DNA of 64,000 nucleotides, taken from Nitrospira japonica. Lineage in GTDB: Bacteria > Nitrospirota > Nitrospiria > Nitrospirales > Nitrospiraceae. Position 1 is the first letter of the stretch, and each line of letters starts with the position of its first letter. Below are positions 53,947 through 62,312 of the stretch, one piece after another. The stretch spans positions 2,888,501 through 2,952,500 of the forward strand of contig NZ_LT828648.1 of the NCBI RefSeq assembly GCF_900169565.1, given 5' to 3'. The position numbers and the translations under genes were made by a program. The notes under the pieces were generated by a model. The model was not told the origin of the DNA, made no database searches, and saw nothing but the letters and a program-made list of their open reading frames with translations.

Positions 53947-54254
53947 CGCCTCGCTCCGCCCCGCTGGATGATGACCGTATCCACACATCGTTCGACCGCA
54001 TCAGGCATGATCCGCTGACAGGACGAACGGATGTCTTCGAGGACGAAATGACGTTGCAGGTAGGCGGTCAGCCAGACCAGCCAACTGCCGAGAGCGAAGG
54101 CTACGACGATGCCGACTGTCCATCGAATGACCGTCCCAATAGCTCCGGTCGTTCCGGAAGGGGACCGGGACGGTTCCTCGCTCATCCGGCCTTTTTTCAC
54201 CGCCTGTTCAACCGCTTGTTCGACCGATGGCTCGACCACCTGAAGATTCGGCAT
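53943..54254 (-). CDS. Single-pass membrane protein coupled to the omptin-like gene
   Basis: A 103-residue protein with an N-terminal acidic and basic cytoplasmic part, one membrane helix (WTVGIVVAFALGSWLVWLTAYL, about 45-66) and a short periplasmic part with two Cys (SSCQRIM, ERCVDTV) ending QRGGARR. Its stop overlaps the omptin-like start as ATGA, so the two are coupled. GAGG lies upstream of ATG 54254. Family unknown. Confidence 0.65.
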   Translation of the reverse strand: MPNLQVVEPSVEQAVEQAVKKGRMSEEPSRSPSGTTGAIGTVIRWTVGIVVAFALGSWLVWLTAYLQRHFVLEDIRSSCQRIMPDAVERCVDTVIIQRGGARR

Positions 54255-54453
54255 AGCCAGTCCTCACGAATGAGCGTCCAATGAGCACATTGAGAGCCAG
54301 TGCTTCATCCTACTGGAGCGGGTGGATTCTGGATAGAGTTTTTTCCGAATGGAGCGGCGGCTTCTGCTCCCTTGACCCATCGGGGTAGAGCCCTGTATAA
54401 CCGCACACTGCCGCCGTCAGTGCGTGACTAATGGTCACGTACCTCTCCGCGAT

Positions 54454-54529
54454 GCGCCCGTAGCTCAATGGATAGAGCACCAGACTACGGATCTGGGGGT
54501 TACAGGTTCAAGTCCTGTCGGGCGCACCA
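54454..54529 (+). tRNA. tRNA-Arg (anticodon ACG)
   Basis: The 76 nt fold as a complete cloverleaf. Acceptor arms GCGCCCG and CGGGCGC pair, followed by discriminator A and an encoded CCA. The anticodon stem CCAGA/TCTGG closes the loop CTACGGA, giving ACG at 34-36 (Arg, decoding CGU and, after A34 deamination, CGC/CGA). The T arm has GTTCAAG. Its 3' half is the presumed attachment site of the adjoining element. Confidence 0.97.
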
Positions 54530-55733
54530 CTTTACGCGCACTTAGAGAAGCTCCCTCACACGCCCCGTCGGTCAGTTGCGCCGGGGTTGCGTTTCGGCCT
54601 TCAAAGTCGAGAGAATCCAGCCCGTCTACTAGCCCGCGGTTACGATTCGGGAAGAGATGCCCGTAGGTGTCCATCGTCATGGTGATCGACGCATGCCCGA
54701 GTTGCTCTTGGATGTACTTCGGGTATGCGCCTTGTTCGATGAGTTGAGAGGCGAATGTATGCCGAAGGTCATGCAACCGGACTTTCCGAATCCCCGAAGC
54801 CTTCAACGTCTCGCGCCACAGCTTGTCTAGGTTGTGCTCGTCCCATCTGAAGCCACGCGGGGAACGAAAGACCGGCGCGTCAAGCTTCAGGGCCTCTCCG
54901 TCTGCCTCGGCTTCCCGCTCATGCTCCGCCCGCAGCGCGGTCAGTTCCGCACACAAGCCTGCGCTGAGATCGACCCGGCGAGGCTTGCCACTTTTTGGAG
55001 GCCCGACGACCCCACGGACGACCGCCCGGCGGACGAGTAACGACCGGCCGGCTAGGTCAATGTCTCCCCACTGGAGGCCAATCAATTCACCCCGCCGGAG
55101 TCCGGTACGGACCGCACAGAAGAGAAGGGGAGAGATTAATGGGGTCTTCGCTTTCGCCGTGTCGAGCAGGGTTGCTGTTTCCTGCCGGGTTAGCGGGTGA
55201 ATGTCTTTCGCAGACCCCTTCGTATGCTTCAAGAGCTTGCCGAGCTTCGCAGCTGGGTTCTTTGATACCAAGCCGTCATCCTCTGCTTGCGTAAAAGCCG
55301 CACGCAGCGGAGCTAGGTAATTCCGTATCGTGGCCCTCGATTTCCCGGCTTCTGTGTACTTGGCGATTATCTGCCGAACATGGGCCACTGTTAGTGCGTC
55401 GAGCGGCAACGTCCCAAACTCGGGGAGTAGGATATGCTCGATACACCATGAGTACTCCGCATAGGTCGAAGGCTTGCAATTGACCTGTGCATGTTCCTTG
55501 AGCCAGGCCTTCAGGTAGCTCCCGACTGTCGCAAGGTCCGCCTTCGGCTCAGGTTGCGGCGGCTCATCAAACGCAGCTTGACCCAGTGCAAGGCGGGCTT
55601 GAATCAACCGGGCGGCATCCTTCGCCGCTTTCTTTCCCGCCTCGCCGGGGCCAACCCGTTTCGCCTTCCGTTGCTTGTTGTGATGGATAAAGATCCACCA
55701 CGCTCCGTCGCGTTCACGGATACGGACGCCCAT
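54465..55733 (-). CDS. Tyrosine recombinase (phage-type integrase)
   Basis: A 422-residue tyrosine integrase. It has an N-terminal arm domain (IRERDGAWWIFIHHNKQRK), a SAM-like core-binding domain (about 75-165) and the catalytic domain: Arg in RTGLRRGELIGLQWGD, H-x-x-R in LHDLRHTFAS, the second His in LGHASI and Tyr in TMDTYGH. It ends inside the tRNA gene, so its last residues (PTGLEPVTPRSVVWC) are the tRNA read antisense and may change when the element excises. TGGAGA lies upstream of ATG 55733. It should catalyse attP-attB recombination at tRNA-Arg. Confidence 0.96.
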   Translation of the reverse strand: MGVRIRERDGAWWIFIHHNKQRKAKRVGPGEAGKKAAKDAARLIQARLALGQAAFDEPPQPEPKADLATVGSYLKAWLKEHAQVNCKPSTYAEYSWCIEHILLPEFGTLPLDALTVAHVRQIIAKYTEAGKSRATIRNYLAPLRAAFTQAEDDGLVSKNPAAKLGKLLKHTKGSAKDIHPLTRQETATLLDTAKAKTPLISPLLFCAVRTGLRRGELIGLQWGDIDLAGRSLLVRRAVVRGVVGPPKSGKPRRVDLSAGLCAELTALRAEHEREAEADGEALKLDAPVFRSPRGFRWDEHNLDKLWRETLKASGIRKVRLHDLRHTFASQLIEQGAYPKYIQEQLGHASITMTMDTYGHLFPNRNRGLVDGLDSLDFEGRNATPAQLTDGACEGASLSARKVVRPTGLEPVTPRSVVWCSIH

Positions 55734-55735
55734 GG

Positions 55736-56020
55736 TTACTTCTCCAGACTTTCTTCTAGGTGCGCCAGGTCTTCGAGGTCAGAAATAATTTCTTCGACAA
55801 GCCCGATAAGTACGTCATTGCCCATCCTGTAGTACAAGTGCCGAAAGTATGCAATGACCGTGAACGTCGGGACGCCCGCAGTCAGTAACTCGTCTTTTGC
55901 CTGGACAAGTGCACGGCGAGAGATGGCGTCCAGCGGTCCGGCGCCTAGGAAATGGTCCCAATATTTTCCGAAATCCACGCGGGTAATGAACTCGCTCGGG
56001 GTGGCAGTTGGCATACTCAT
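55736..56020 (-). CDS. Small hypothetical protein upstream of integrase
   Basis: A 94-residue helical protein (ISRRALVQAKDELLTAG, YFRHLYYRMGNDVLIGLVEEI) ending in an acidic helix (DLEDLAHLEESLEK). AGGAGG lies upstream of ATG 56020 and the stop is 2 bp before the integrase start, so it belongs to the integrase operon. No domain recognised; it might be a directionality or regulatory protein. Confidence 0.68.
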   Translation of the reverse strand: MSMPTATPSEFITRVDFGKYWDHFLGAGPLDAISRRALVQAKDELLTAGVPTFTVIAYFRHLYYRMGNDVLIGLVEEIISDLEDLAHLEESLEK

Positions 56021-56196
56021 TTATCGCCTCCTATTGAGTCAGCGAAATTGCTGACAGCCATGATGTAACATCAGTTACCTAGTTTAGTCAAGAGTCATTG
56101 GTAATATATTTAAGTCTTGATACTCTGCGTAGCATACGGCATCATGTCACATAGTCACCGCAGCTATGGACCATGCGGTAGTCAGAAGGGAACGAT

Positions 56197-56400
56197 ATGA
56201 AACGGCCTAAAGGTACAGCGACGGACGCCCCAGACACCATTTCCTTGAACCTCCGGGCCATGCCCCTTGACCTCGTGTCCCGGCTGAAAGCCGCAGCGGC
56301 GCTATCAACTCCCCCCGTCACTATGCGGCAGTATGTAATCGATCTCCTTCAGGACCATCTAGGGGCCCTGGAGCGAAAGGGTGTTCTGCCGAAGAAGTAA
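56197..56400 (+). CDS. Small RHH-like (Arc-type) candidate DNA-binding protein
   Basis: A 67-residue protein with the outline of a ribbon-helix-helix fold: a strand (DTISLNLRAMP) followed by two helices (LDLVSRLKAAAAL and TMRQYVIDLLQDHLGAL). GAAGGGAAC lies upstream of the ATG. It is divergent from the integrase operon, which fits a repressor of the integrase. Its 3' end overlaps the opposite-strand glycosyltransferase gene by 80 bp. Confidence 0.6.
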   Translation: MKRPKGTATDAPDTISLNLRAMPLDLVSRLKAAAALSTPPVTMRQYVIDLLQDHLGALERKGVLPKK

Positions 56401-57745
56401 CCCTCTGCCTCGCTGTGACTTCCTCTGCTAATGCCCCCCGGATTGCCATAATCGGACCGGCCCAGTTGCCCGGCCACGGCTGACGGAACAATCGAGCCGA
56501 TCGGTACCACGGGCTATCTGTCCGTCCTTCAAACCATCGCCAGTCGGCCGCATAGGGCAAGAGAATCCAAACGGGTTTGCCCATCGACCCGGCGAGATGG
56601 GCCACGGCGGTATCTACTGTGACGACTAGATCTAGCTGGCTAAGCGCCGATGCCGTGTCGGCGAAGTCCTGTAGCTGCGGACTCAGGTTATGAAACAGCC
56701 CCGTCATGCCGTACCGGCGAAGGTCTTGGACTGCGGGCCCGACCTGAAGGCTGAACCATTTCGTCCCCGAGGTTCTAACAAGCGGGGAGAGCGTCTCTAA
56801 GGGAATGGCCCGCCTGCGTTCATGAGCCGTGTTGACTTGCCCAGACCACACAAGCCCGGCCTTGAACCCGTCCGCCTTTGGCATAGTAACGTGGGCCCCC
56901 GAAGGAACAGACAGGTACGCTTCCGTAAGAATCGTTTCCAGTGTGGTGCCGAAGTGATACGGCAGACTCCCGACGGGGACATGCCGGTCTATTTGCCCGA
57001 CATTCCCAAGCGCGTCATAGGTCTGCACGACTGTAACGCCGGGGAGCGTTCGGAACAGCCGAGCTAATGCCGGGGGACATAGGACAAAGACCCGCCCAGC
57101 GCGTTGAGCGAGGAGGGGAGCGTAGCGAATGAACTGGAGCGCGTCCCCGTAGCCTTGCTCTGTCCAAACAAGGACCGTCTTGCCGTTGAGATCGTCGCCG
57201 GTCCAGTGGGGAATACCAGACAGCCGCAACAAGACTGCCGGGTCATACTGCCGAGCCTCATAGGCGGCGAACCCCGCTGGGCAGTCTCCGGCCCGGAGCA
57301 AGGCGAAGGCCGCGGCCGAGAGACAGGTACGACTATCGGGCTGAAGGGCAAGGGCCTTCCTGAAGCAGGCCAACGCTGCGCCGGTCTCGCCCAGGTGATA
57401 CAAGGCTGTCCCCCGAGTGTGAAGCATTGAGGCGTCACGGGGATTCAGCATGAGCCCGGTTGTCGTATGCGCCACGGCGGCGAGGTCGTGTCCTTCCGTG
57501 TGACTCACAGCCGCCAGGGCGTGGTGCAGTTCCGACACATGGGGAGCGATCTGAGATGCACGGCGCCATGTCAGCCGAGCGAGCCACAACCAGCCCCGGC
57601 CATAGACCCACTGGCCGACCCGGTACAAGACATAGGCGGCCAGGACCTTGAGCCTATCCGCGAAGCGGGCAGGGCGCCGGATCTTCCCTGGCTGTCCCAG
57701 GATACCCAGGACTGACAGAACATTATGTTGTACTTCAGCTATCAT
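56321..57745 (-). CDS. TPR protein with glycosyltransferase-9-like domain
   Basis: A 474-residue protein. TPR repeats fill the N-terminal third (LHTRGTALYHLGETGAALAC, FRKALALQPDSRTCLSAAAF). A GT-B-type domain follows, with VLVWTEQGYGDALQFIRY, VFVLCPPALARLF, AGLVWSGQ and the nucleotide-sugar-site-like LDLVVTVDTAVAHLAGSMGKPVW. Heptosyltransferase-like and TPR-GT9 proteins modify glycans or proteins. It is an unexpected passenger gene in an integrative element. The C-terminus overlaps the RHH gene; the true end could be slightly shorter. Confidence 0.78.
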   Translation of the reverse strand: MIAEVQHNVLSVLGILGQPGKIRRPARFADRLKVLAAYVLYRVGQWVYGRGWLWLARLTWRRASQIAPHVSELHHALAAVSHTEGHDLAAVAHTTTGLMLNPRDASMLHTRGTALYHLGETGAALACFRKALALQPDSRTCLSAAAFALLRAGDCPAGFAAYEARQYDPAVLLRLSGIPHWTGDDLNGKTVLVWTEQGYGDALQFIRYAPLLAQRAGRVFVLCPPALARLFRTLPGVTVVQTYDALGNVGQIDRHVPVGSLPYHFGTTLETILTEAYLSVPSGAHVTMPKADGFKAGLVWSGQVNTAHERRRAIPLETLSPLVRTSGTKWFSLQVGPAVQDLRRYGMTGLFHNLSPQLQDFADTASALSQLDLVVTVDTAVAHLAGSMGKPVWILLPYAADWRWFEGRTDSPWYRSARLFRQPWPGNWAGPIMAIRGALAEEVTARQRVTSSAEHPFAPGPLDGPEGDRLHTAA

Positions 57746-57888
57746 CCCGGGACACTCATAGATTCCGTCGTCCTCCTTTTAAGGCTTGGCCTAGACCTGG
57801 CCGTCGGATTCCTGGCAGTCTTCCCTATTTGACATGCGGCCGACTGCGGCTAGACGGCCTAGCTTCAGCGGGTTTACCTAGATGTGTT

Positions 57889-57898
57889 CTAGATCTAG
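57889..57898. promoter_or_regulatory. CTAGATCTAG palindrome, candidate operator
   Basis: The 10-bp palindrome lies 144 bp upstream of the glycosyltransferase start, with more CTAG words at 57850, 57859, 57878 and 57895. The same word occurs twice upstream of the sigma-like gene (62313, 62334) and once inside the glycosyltransferase gene (56626-56635). CTAG is normally rare in GC-rich bacteria, so the clustering suggests a binding site of the element. Confidence 0.5.
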
Positions 57899-57976
57899 GT
57901 CGCTTCGTGCTGGCTTCGTAGCATGGCCTAAACATCACCTTTTACTTTATGTATTGACCGGTTAAGACTGACGAGA

Positions 57977-58006
57977 CCCGGACAACCCTTTTTGAAGGTT
58001 TCCGGG
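57977..58006 (-). terminator. Hairpin downstream of the replication operon
   Basis: CCCGGA-c-AACC and GGTT-TCCGGG pair around a loop CTTTTTGAA, giving a 10-bp stem with one bulged base. It lies about 40 bp after the stop of the 58044 gene. On the minus strand it is followed by TCTCGTCAGTCTT, a weak T-containing tail, so it may be an intrinsic terminator of modest strength. Confidence 0.45.
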
Positions 58007-58043
58007 CCCGGCTCGCGTGCGTTAGGCCTGCGCTCGTCCTGTT

Positions 58044-58355
58044 CTAGGCGGCCCGTTTCAATCCCTGGAGTACGTCATCGACCAAAGCATGGAGATTGAC
58101 AACCGGCGCTTGCCGTCTTGTCAGATAGGCGTCAATATCCCCCGGGCGTATCAAGACTTTGCCCCGGGTCGTTCCCTGATGCACGGGCAACCCGGACCGA
58201 ATCCAGCGAGTAACCGTCTTGGCTGAGACACTGGCATACTGAGCCGCCCCGTGAATCGTCACATAGCCGACGGGTATCTGCCCCGGGTGTCGTGTCGTAC
58301 TAGCCCCCGGGGTGTTGCCCTGGACCGTTGGACCGACTGGACCAGCATTTTTCAT
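58044..58355 (-). CDS. Excisionase-like helix-turn-helix protein
   Basis: A 103-residue protein with a MerR/HTH_17-type winged helix: TIHGAAQYASVSAKTVTRWI, RSGLPVHQGTTRG, then KVLIRPGDIDAYLTRRQ. It resembles excisionases and phage regulators. The N-terminal 30 residues are Pro/Gly-rich and probably disordered. GGAGAAGGA lies upstream of ATG 58355. It may bend attachment-site DNA or repress the primase operon. Confidence 0.8.
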   Translation of the reverse strand: MKNAGPVGPTVQGNTPGASTTRHPGQIPVGYVTIHGAAQYASVSAKTVTRWIRSGLPVHQGTTRGKVLIRPGDIDAYLTRRQAPVVNLHALVDDVLQGLKRAA

Positions 58356-58444
58356 CTCTTTCCTTCTCCTCTCTTCTTCTTTTCCTTAGCCACAACAACA
58401 ATAGAAATGGACCGGTCCATCCGGTCCACAAGCTTTACGTGAGG

Positions 58445-59902
58445 TTACGCAATGCTTTGGCCCCTGTCGGGGCCTACTTCGCTCAGCCATGAGCTTCTCG
58501 ATGCTATCGGCCCCCTATGGTTGGTGGTGATGCCGTGGAAGATATGCGGCCGGGTACCGTCTGCTTTTCGTAGCCGGTCCTCCTTCACCCCGGACAATGA
58601 CAAAACTTCCTTCCTGAACTTCGTACGGCTGAGGGGCTTGTATCCTCCCCGCTGGGCATCGAGGCGGTAGGCGTCGTACAGGTCCTGGGCTCCAATGCGT
58701 GCATGCTTTTCGAGACAACAGCGCTCCTTCAGGAATGCCCGTTCGTGGTTTGCCTGGTCCCGAAACTCTTCGCCCGCGGCCTTCGATTGAGGCGGCTCTA
58801 TGAATCGGCCCGCGTTATTCAGCGACACGGCCCCCTGAATGGCCCAGTTCAGGACCCCGGGCAGTTCTAGGGACAACCGTGTTTCAAGTTCTGGGTCCTG
58901 CTCCTCAGGAGGAATCGAAACGGGGAACGGCAGGACGACAAGCCGCCGCCACAGTCCATTACTCCGATCCGTAAAGGTCGGGCGCTCATTCGTACAAAGA
59001 ATAATCTTTGCTGTGAACGGCGCGGTAAACGACGTTTTGTACTTCGGCTCAAAGTACATCGCGTCTCCGCCCGTCGCTTGCTTCAGCAAGTCTTCGGCAA
59101 CCGTGTCCTTCTCCCGTAGCTCCCCGGTGACGTTCACGAGCTTCCCATACGTCCCGACGAGCCCGTGCTTGTCGCCAAACCGGTTCAGCGGCAGGCTACT
59201 GGTGTTCTGCGCCCCGACGACACGCCGGAGGATACGCGTCACGACACTCTTGCCATTGCCCCCGGTGCCTTCGAACAAGAAGAACTTCTGGTGTTTCATG
59301 TCGAAGGTCAGACAGTACCCAAATATCTGTTGCAGCAATGTCCGGGTCGCGTCATCGGGCAGAATGTGTTCCAGAAACTTGAGCCACGCCGGGCATGTCG
59401 CGGCTGGGTCGTAGTTAAACGGCAAGGCGCACCGGGTGACGAGTTGGCAGGAATGCGCCTGAAGGTCCGGCAGGTGCCCGACGGAGGCAAGCCGGACGAT
59501 TCCGTTCTTGAGTACAACAATTCCCGCGTCTCGTACTGGATTCCAGGCGCCGCCGTGGTACTCCGCAGGGAGATCAATATCGGGCATGAGGCACCGGGCG
59601 GTCAGCTGATGAATAATGCCCGACACGAATGCCTTGTTGACCCGGTCCCGGTACAGCGTGCCGTTAAAGTAGGTCGTCACGTCGGCCTCTAACGCCTCCG
59701 GTGTCAGCGACTCGTAATAGGCCCCGTTGTACCGGAGCCATTCCCCCCGGTGTTTTCTGAGCCAGAGCCCGGCCACCGTCACGAGTCCACGGGCCGTGAG
59801 GTACTCGTCTGCCCAGTCCGCGGCGGTGAGCGGACGACTTTGCAGCGGGGCGCCGGTCTCTACCCCGGCCCGGTTTTCGGTATCGTTGCGTATACTCGTC
59901 AT
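58445..59902 (-). CDS. P4-type primase-helicase (D5_N/SF3 helicase)
   Basis: A 485-residue protein. The N-terminal region (about 30-190) is a D5_N-like segment (TVAGLWLRKHRGEWLRYNG). An SF3 helicase core follows: Walker A in FLFEGTGGNGKSVVTRIL, Walker B-like EL in VNVTGELREKDT, motif C in KIILCTNERPTF and the Arg-containing RSNGLWRRLVV. Such proteins start replication of phages, satellites and plasmids. The AEP-type primase half is not obvious, so it may be helicase only. AAGGAGG lies upstream of ATG 59902, which overlaps the preceding stop (ATGA). Confidence 0.9.
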   Translation of the reverse strand: MTSIRNDTENRAGVETGAPLQSRPLTAADWADEYLTARGLVTVAGLWLRKHRGEWLRYNGAYYESLTPEALEADVTTYFNGTLYRDRVNKAFVSGIIHQLTARCLMPDIDLPAEYHGGAWNPVRDAGIVVLKNGIVRLASVGHLPDLQAHSCQLVTRCALPFNYDPAATCPAWLKFLEHILPDDATRTLLQQIFGYCLTFDMKHQKFFLFEGTGGNGKSVVTRILRRVVGAQNTSSLPLNRFGDKHGLVGTYGKLVNVTGELREKDTVAEDLLKQATGGDAMYFEPKYKTSFTAPFTAKIILCTNERPTFTDRSNGLWRRLVVLPFPVSIPPEEQDPELETRLSLELPGVLNWAIQGAVSLNNAGRFIEPPQSKAAGEEFRDQANHERAFLKERCCLEKHARIGAQDLYDAYRLDAQRGGYKPLSRTKFRKEVLSLSGVKEDRLRKADGTRPHIFHGITTNHRGPIASRSSWLSEVGPDRGQSIA

Positions 59903-60204
59903 GCCTTGGATGTCCCTCCTTTGTGTTCCATGTCTCGTTCAGTCCCTTCTGTTCGTTCTCCGGCAACATGTACGCCCCATGCCATAACGGCCTCGTCCCG
60001 GCGCATCGTTCGCACGCTGAGGGCGCGGGACACACTGCGGAACTGCGCTGCGGTCAGAAGTCCCGGTTGCTCTCTGAGCCGCTTCCGAAGCTTTGCCCGC
60101 GGCGCGTCCGTCACGACCGACGGCGGGGACCAGCCGCAGCTACACGACGCCGGCCCGTTGTGCCAGACGAACCGGTGCATTGGTTCTCGCTTGTTCTGTG
60201 CCAT
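59899..60204 (-). CDS. Small Zn-binding-like protein
   Basis: A 101-residue protein with HRFVWHNGPASCSCGW near the N-terminus (His and a C-x-C-G) and a helical remainder. It is a paralogue of the protein at 60728-61000 (HRFHFSQKAQAGTCSCGRW). GGAGGG lies upstream of ATG 60204. It overlaps the primase gene by 4 bp. Role unknown; zinc binding and DNA replication accessory are reasonable guesses. Confidence 0.65.
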   Translation of the reverse strand: MAQNKREPMHRFVWHNGPASCSCGWSPPSVVTDAPRAKLRKRLREQPGLLTAAQFRSVSRALSVRTMRRDEAVMAWGVHVAGERTEGTERDMEHKGGTSKA

Positions 60205-60234
60205 GTCCCTTGTTCCCTCCTGCTTCCTTTCGTC

Positions 60235-60498
60235 CTAGGCGGCCTTGCGTTCCTGGATGTCCGTCCCCTGTGAGGCCTCCGGGTCCTCGTGGCTCCGTTG
60301 GCCTCGGTTTCTCTGCCGTTGCCAGAAGTCCCGGCGCTGCATCACAAACCGCTTTTCTTTGTAGCCGGCTACGGCGGTGCCGCACTTCGGGCAAGTACCC
60401 GTAGCCAGGTCTACCGCTGCGGCATGACACCACGGACATTCTGCCGTCGTGCTGTACAGGAACGCCGGGTGCTTCTGTCTCCGACGGCGCTTAGCCAC
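60235..60498 (-). CDS. Small zinc-ribbon protein
   Basis: An 87-residue protein from GTG 60498, which overlaps the end of the upstream excisionase-like gene. It has a basic N-terminus (KRRRRQKH), a four-Cys zinc ribbon (ECPWCHAAA and TCPKCG) and a polar C-terminal tail (ending GTDIQERKAA). The start is uncertain; the longer frame runs to 60585. Probably a nucleic-acid-binding protein of the element. Confidence 0.62.
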   Translation of the reverse strand: MAKRRRRQKHPAFLYSTTAECPWCHAAAVDLATGTCPKCGTAVAGYKEKRFVMQRRDFWQRQRNRGQRSHEDPEASQGTDIQERKAA

Positions 60499-60709
60499 GG
60501 GTAGGCCCCGAGACTCCGGCCGACGCCCCGGCCTTGCCGCCGATCGGCAACCCGACACGGACGACTGCGTCAAGGTCCTGCTCATTGATCCGGGTTAGTC
60601 GGCCGACTTTGAGCCGACGGAGCGAGCCAGTCTTTAACCACTTCCAAATAGTGTCTTCACTGCACGACAACCGTTTCGCGGCTTCTTTGACTGATACAAG
60701 TTTGTCCAT
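60491..60709 (-). CDS. Excisionase/MerR-type helix-turn-helix protein
   Basis: A 72-residue HTH_17 protein: LVSVKEAAKRLSCSEDTIWKW, LKTGSLRRLKVGRLTRINEQDL. The recognition helix is SEDTIWKWL. It has the standard excisionase size and pattern. TAAGGAG lies upstream of ATG 60709. Together with the protein at 58044 it gives two excisionase-like proteins; this one sits upstream in the operon and is the likelier Xis. Confidence 0.85.
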   Translation of the reverse strand: MDKLVSVKEAAKRLSCSEDTIWKWLKTGSLRRLKVGRLTRINEQDLDAVVRVGLPIGGKAGASAGVSGPTRG

Positions 60710-60727
60710 CGTCTGGCTCCTTAGTTG

Positions 60728-61000
60728 TTAAGCGGCTATGCCGCCATGCTTGATTGCGGCCCGGTGTGTTCTGACCGAAGCCGAGCTATGCACGGTCTGT
60801 CCCTCTGGGAGATTGGCAATATGATTCCCCCAGTCCTTCAAGGCTTGCTGCTCCGTCAATTCGACGAATGCCGGACCGGGCCCGGCCTTGTTTGTCATTG
60901 CTCGTCGCCTGGTAATGGCCCAGCGGCCACAGCTACAGGTCCCGGCCTGTGCCTTCTGTGAGAAATGAAACCGGTGGGGGGCTGCTCGTGGTGTCGCCAT
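60728..61000 (-). CDS. Small Zn-binding-like protein
   Basis: A 90-residue protein with PHRFHFSQKAQAGTCSCGRW near the N-terminus, paralogous to the protein at 59899. The remainder is helical (FVELTEQQALKDWGNHIANL). AAAGGAG precedes ATG 61000. The two paralogues flank the excisionase-like and zinc-ribbon genes; such duplicates are common in satellite replication modules. Function unknown. Confidence 0.65.
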   Translation of the reverse strand: MATPRAAPHRFHFSQKAQAGTCSCGRWAITRRRAMTNKAGPGPAFVELTEQQALKDWGNHIANLPEGQTVHSSASVRTHRAAIKHGGIAA

Positions 61001-61226
61001 GGTCTCGAACTCCTTTCGTCGTGTTTTGGTGGTCTATAAGCCCCTGAATCTATTCAGAGTGGTTTTCGCAAATTGCCCCAGGACGCGCCTTTCCTCCGCG
61101 CCTGATGTCGGCATCGAATCTCAGAAAGGCCCCCATTCGATTCGTCATACGTCAGCGGTACCGGTCCCCTGATGGGCCCTGCGCATTACCGCTCTACTAT
61201 AGGAAGAGGCGAGATAAGGGCGGGCC

Positions 61227-62237
61227 TTATCCGGTATCGAATGACCGGCGGTAACTTTTTCGACGGCAACCTGGAGCTAGCAACGGCGAGACTTCGACTT
61301 CGTCTTGTGGCGCCTCGTAGCCCTGCGTTTCGAGGAATACCCGTAGCTGGGCCCGGGCGGATTGGACTAAAAGTTTGACGTACTCAACGGTGCGGCCTAC
61401 TTGTCGGGCATAGGCCTGCTCAGTTAGGCCGTCCCGGTAGACAGCTTCAAAGGCCCTCCGCTGTTCAGCCGAAAGCCGGGACAGTGCGTCAGCTATGTCC
61501 TGTTGCTCGTCACGGGGAGCCTCGGGAACCTTCGGTTCTTCCTCTGAGTCTGTATCCTGACTCGAACACGGCAGAGTATTTCCTATAGCAACAGTGGCGG
61601 CCTTCAGCCGACTCCGGGTCGTCGAGCATCTACCAACCGCTCTCCGGTTTTTTACGGCCGTATCATGTAGGCGAAGCCGGACCTCCGCTTTGTCACGTCG
61701 GCTCCGTTTCGTTTGCATTGGCAGGTACGCCCGTAGCGCTTCCATTACCAACGATTTTGGATAGGACCTATTGAGTAAGACCCCGTACCAGTCGCTTGGA
61801 ATATCGTGCAGGCCGGTACTCAGAAGCTTCCATGCTGGAGGAAGAAGCGAATCATCCTGGCCGAGTGCGTCCCACTCTGGAGCGGGGACCGGTTCCAAAG
61901 GAGGAAATTGCCCTAGGCGGATGTCCTCGATAATCTGTTCCGGGAAGGCGACGTTATGTTCCGACGTGAACTTAGCCCAATCGAGAAGAAACTTGTCCCC
62001 ATGGTCAAGAATGCGGTACGTCCTCAGGAATGCATCTTTCCTCTCTAAGAGGGCATTGATACACTCGCCGTCTAAGTACAGCACAACTGCCAAGGCCGGA
62101 CCCGTTACCCACTTCGCGTACCTGCGTATGATGCGGATTAAGTCGGTACGGAACGCGTCATTCCGTATCAGCAGTCTCCACCTGTTGCAGCGCTCTTGCT
62201 TCAATTCCTCGCTAGCCGCCCGTCCGCGTATTGCCAT
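61227..62237 (-). CDS. Sigma-region-4-like regulator of the element
   Basis: A 336-residue protein from ATG 62237 (GGGAGGGG upstream). The first 200 residues are helical and unrecognised (LIRIIRRYAKWVTGPALAVV). An Arg-rich linker leads to a C-terminal helix-turn-helix typical of sigma region 4: LSRLSAEQRRAFEAVYRDGL, TEQAYARQVGRTVEYVKLLV. No region 2 is seen, so it is probably a transcription activator or repressor rather than a full sigma factor. CTAGATCTAG sites lie just upstream of its start, which suggests autoregulation. Confidence 0.7.
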   Translation of the reverse strand: MAIRGRAASEELKQERCNRWRLLIRNDAFRTDLIRIIRRYAKWVTGPALAVVLYLDGECINALLERKDAFLRTYRILDHGDKFLLDWAKFTSEHNVAFPEQIIEDIRLGQFPPLEPVPAPEWDALGQDDSLLPPAWKLLSTGLHDIPSDWYGVLLNRSYPKSLVMEALRAYLPMQTKRSRRDKAEVRLRLHDTAVKNRRAVGRCSTTRSRLKAATVAIGNTLPCSSQDTDSEEEPKVPEAPRDEQQDIADALSRLSAEQRRAFEAVYRDGLTEQAYARQVGRTVEYVKLLVQSARAQLRVFLETQGYEAPQDEVEVSPLLAPGCRRKSYRRSFDTG

Positions 62238-62312
62238 ACACCCCTCCCTGAGCGGGAGCGATAACGCGTTAGCAGACGGAGTCAAGAGCGCGGGATGAAA
62301 TCTCTAGATTTT

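Noticed and set aside
60235-60498. GTDIQERKAA at the end of a zinc-ribbon protein of the mobile element
   Set aside because: The residue after Arg is Lys, the protein is cytoplasmic and belongs to the element; similarity to DIQERG is coincidental.
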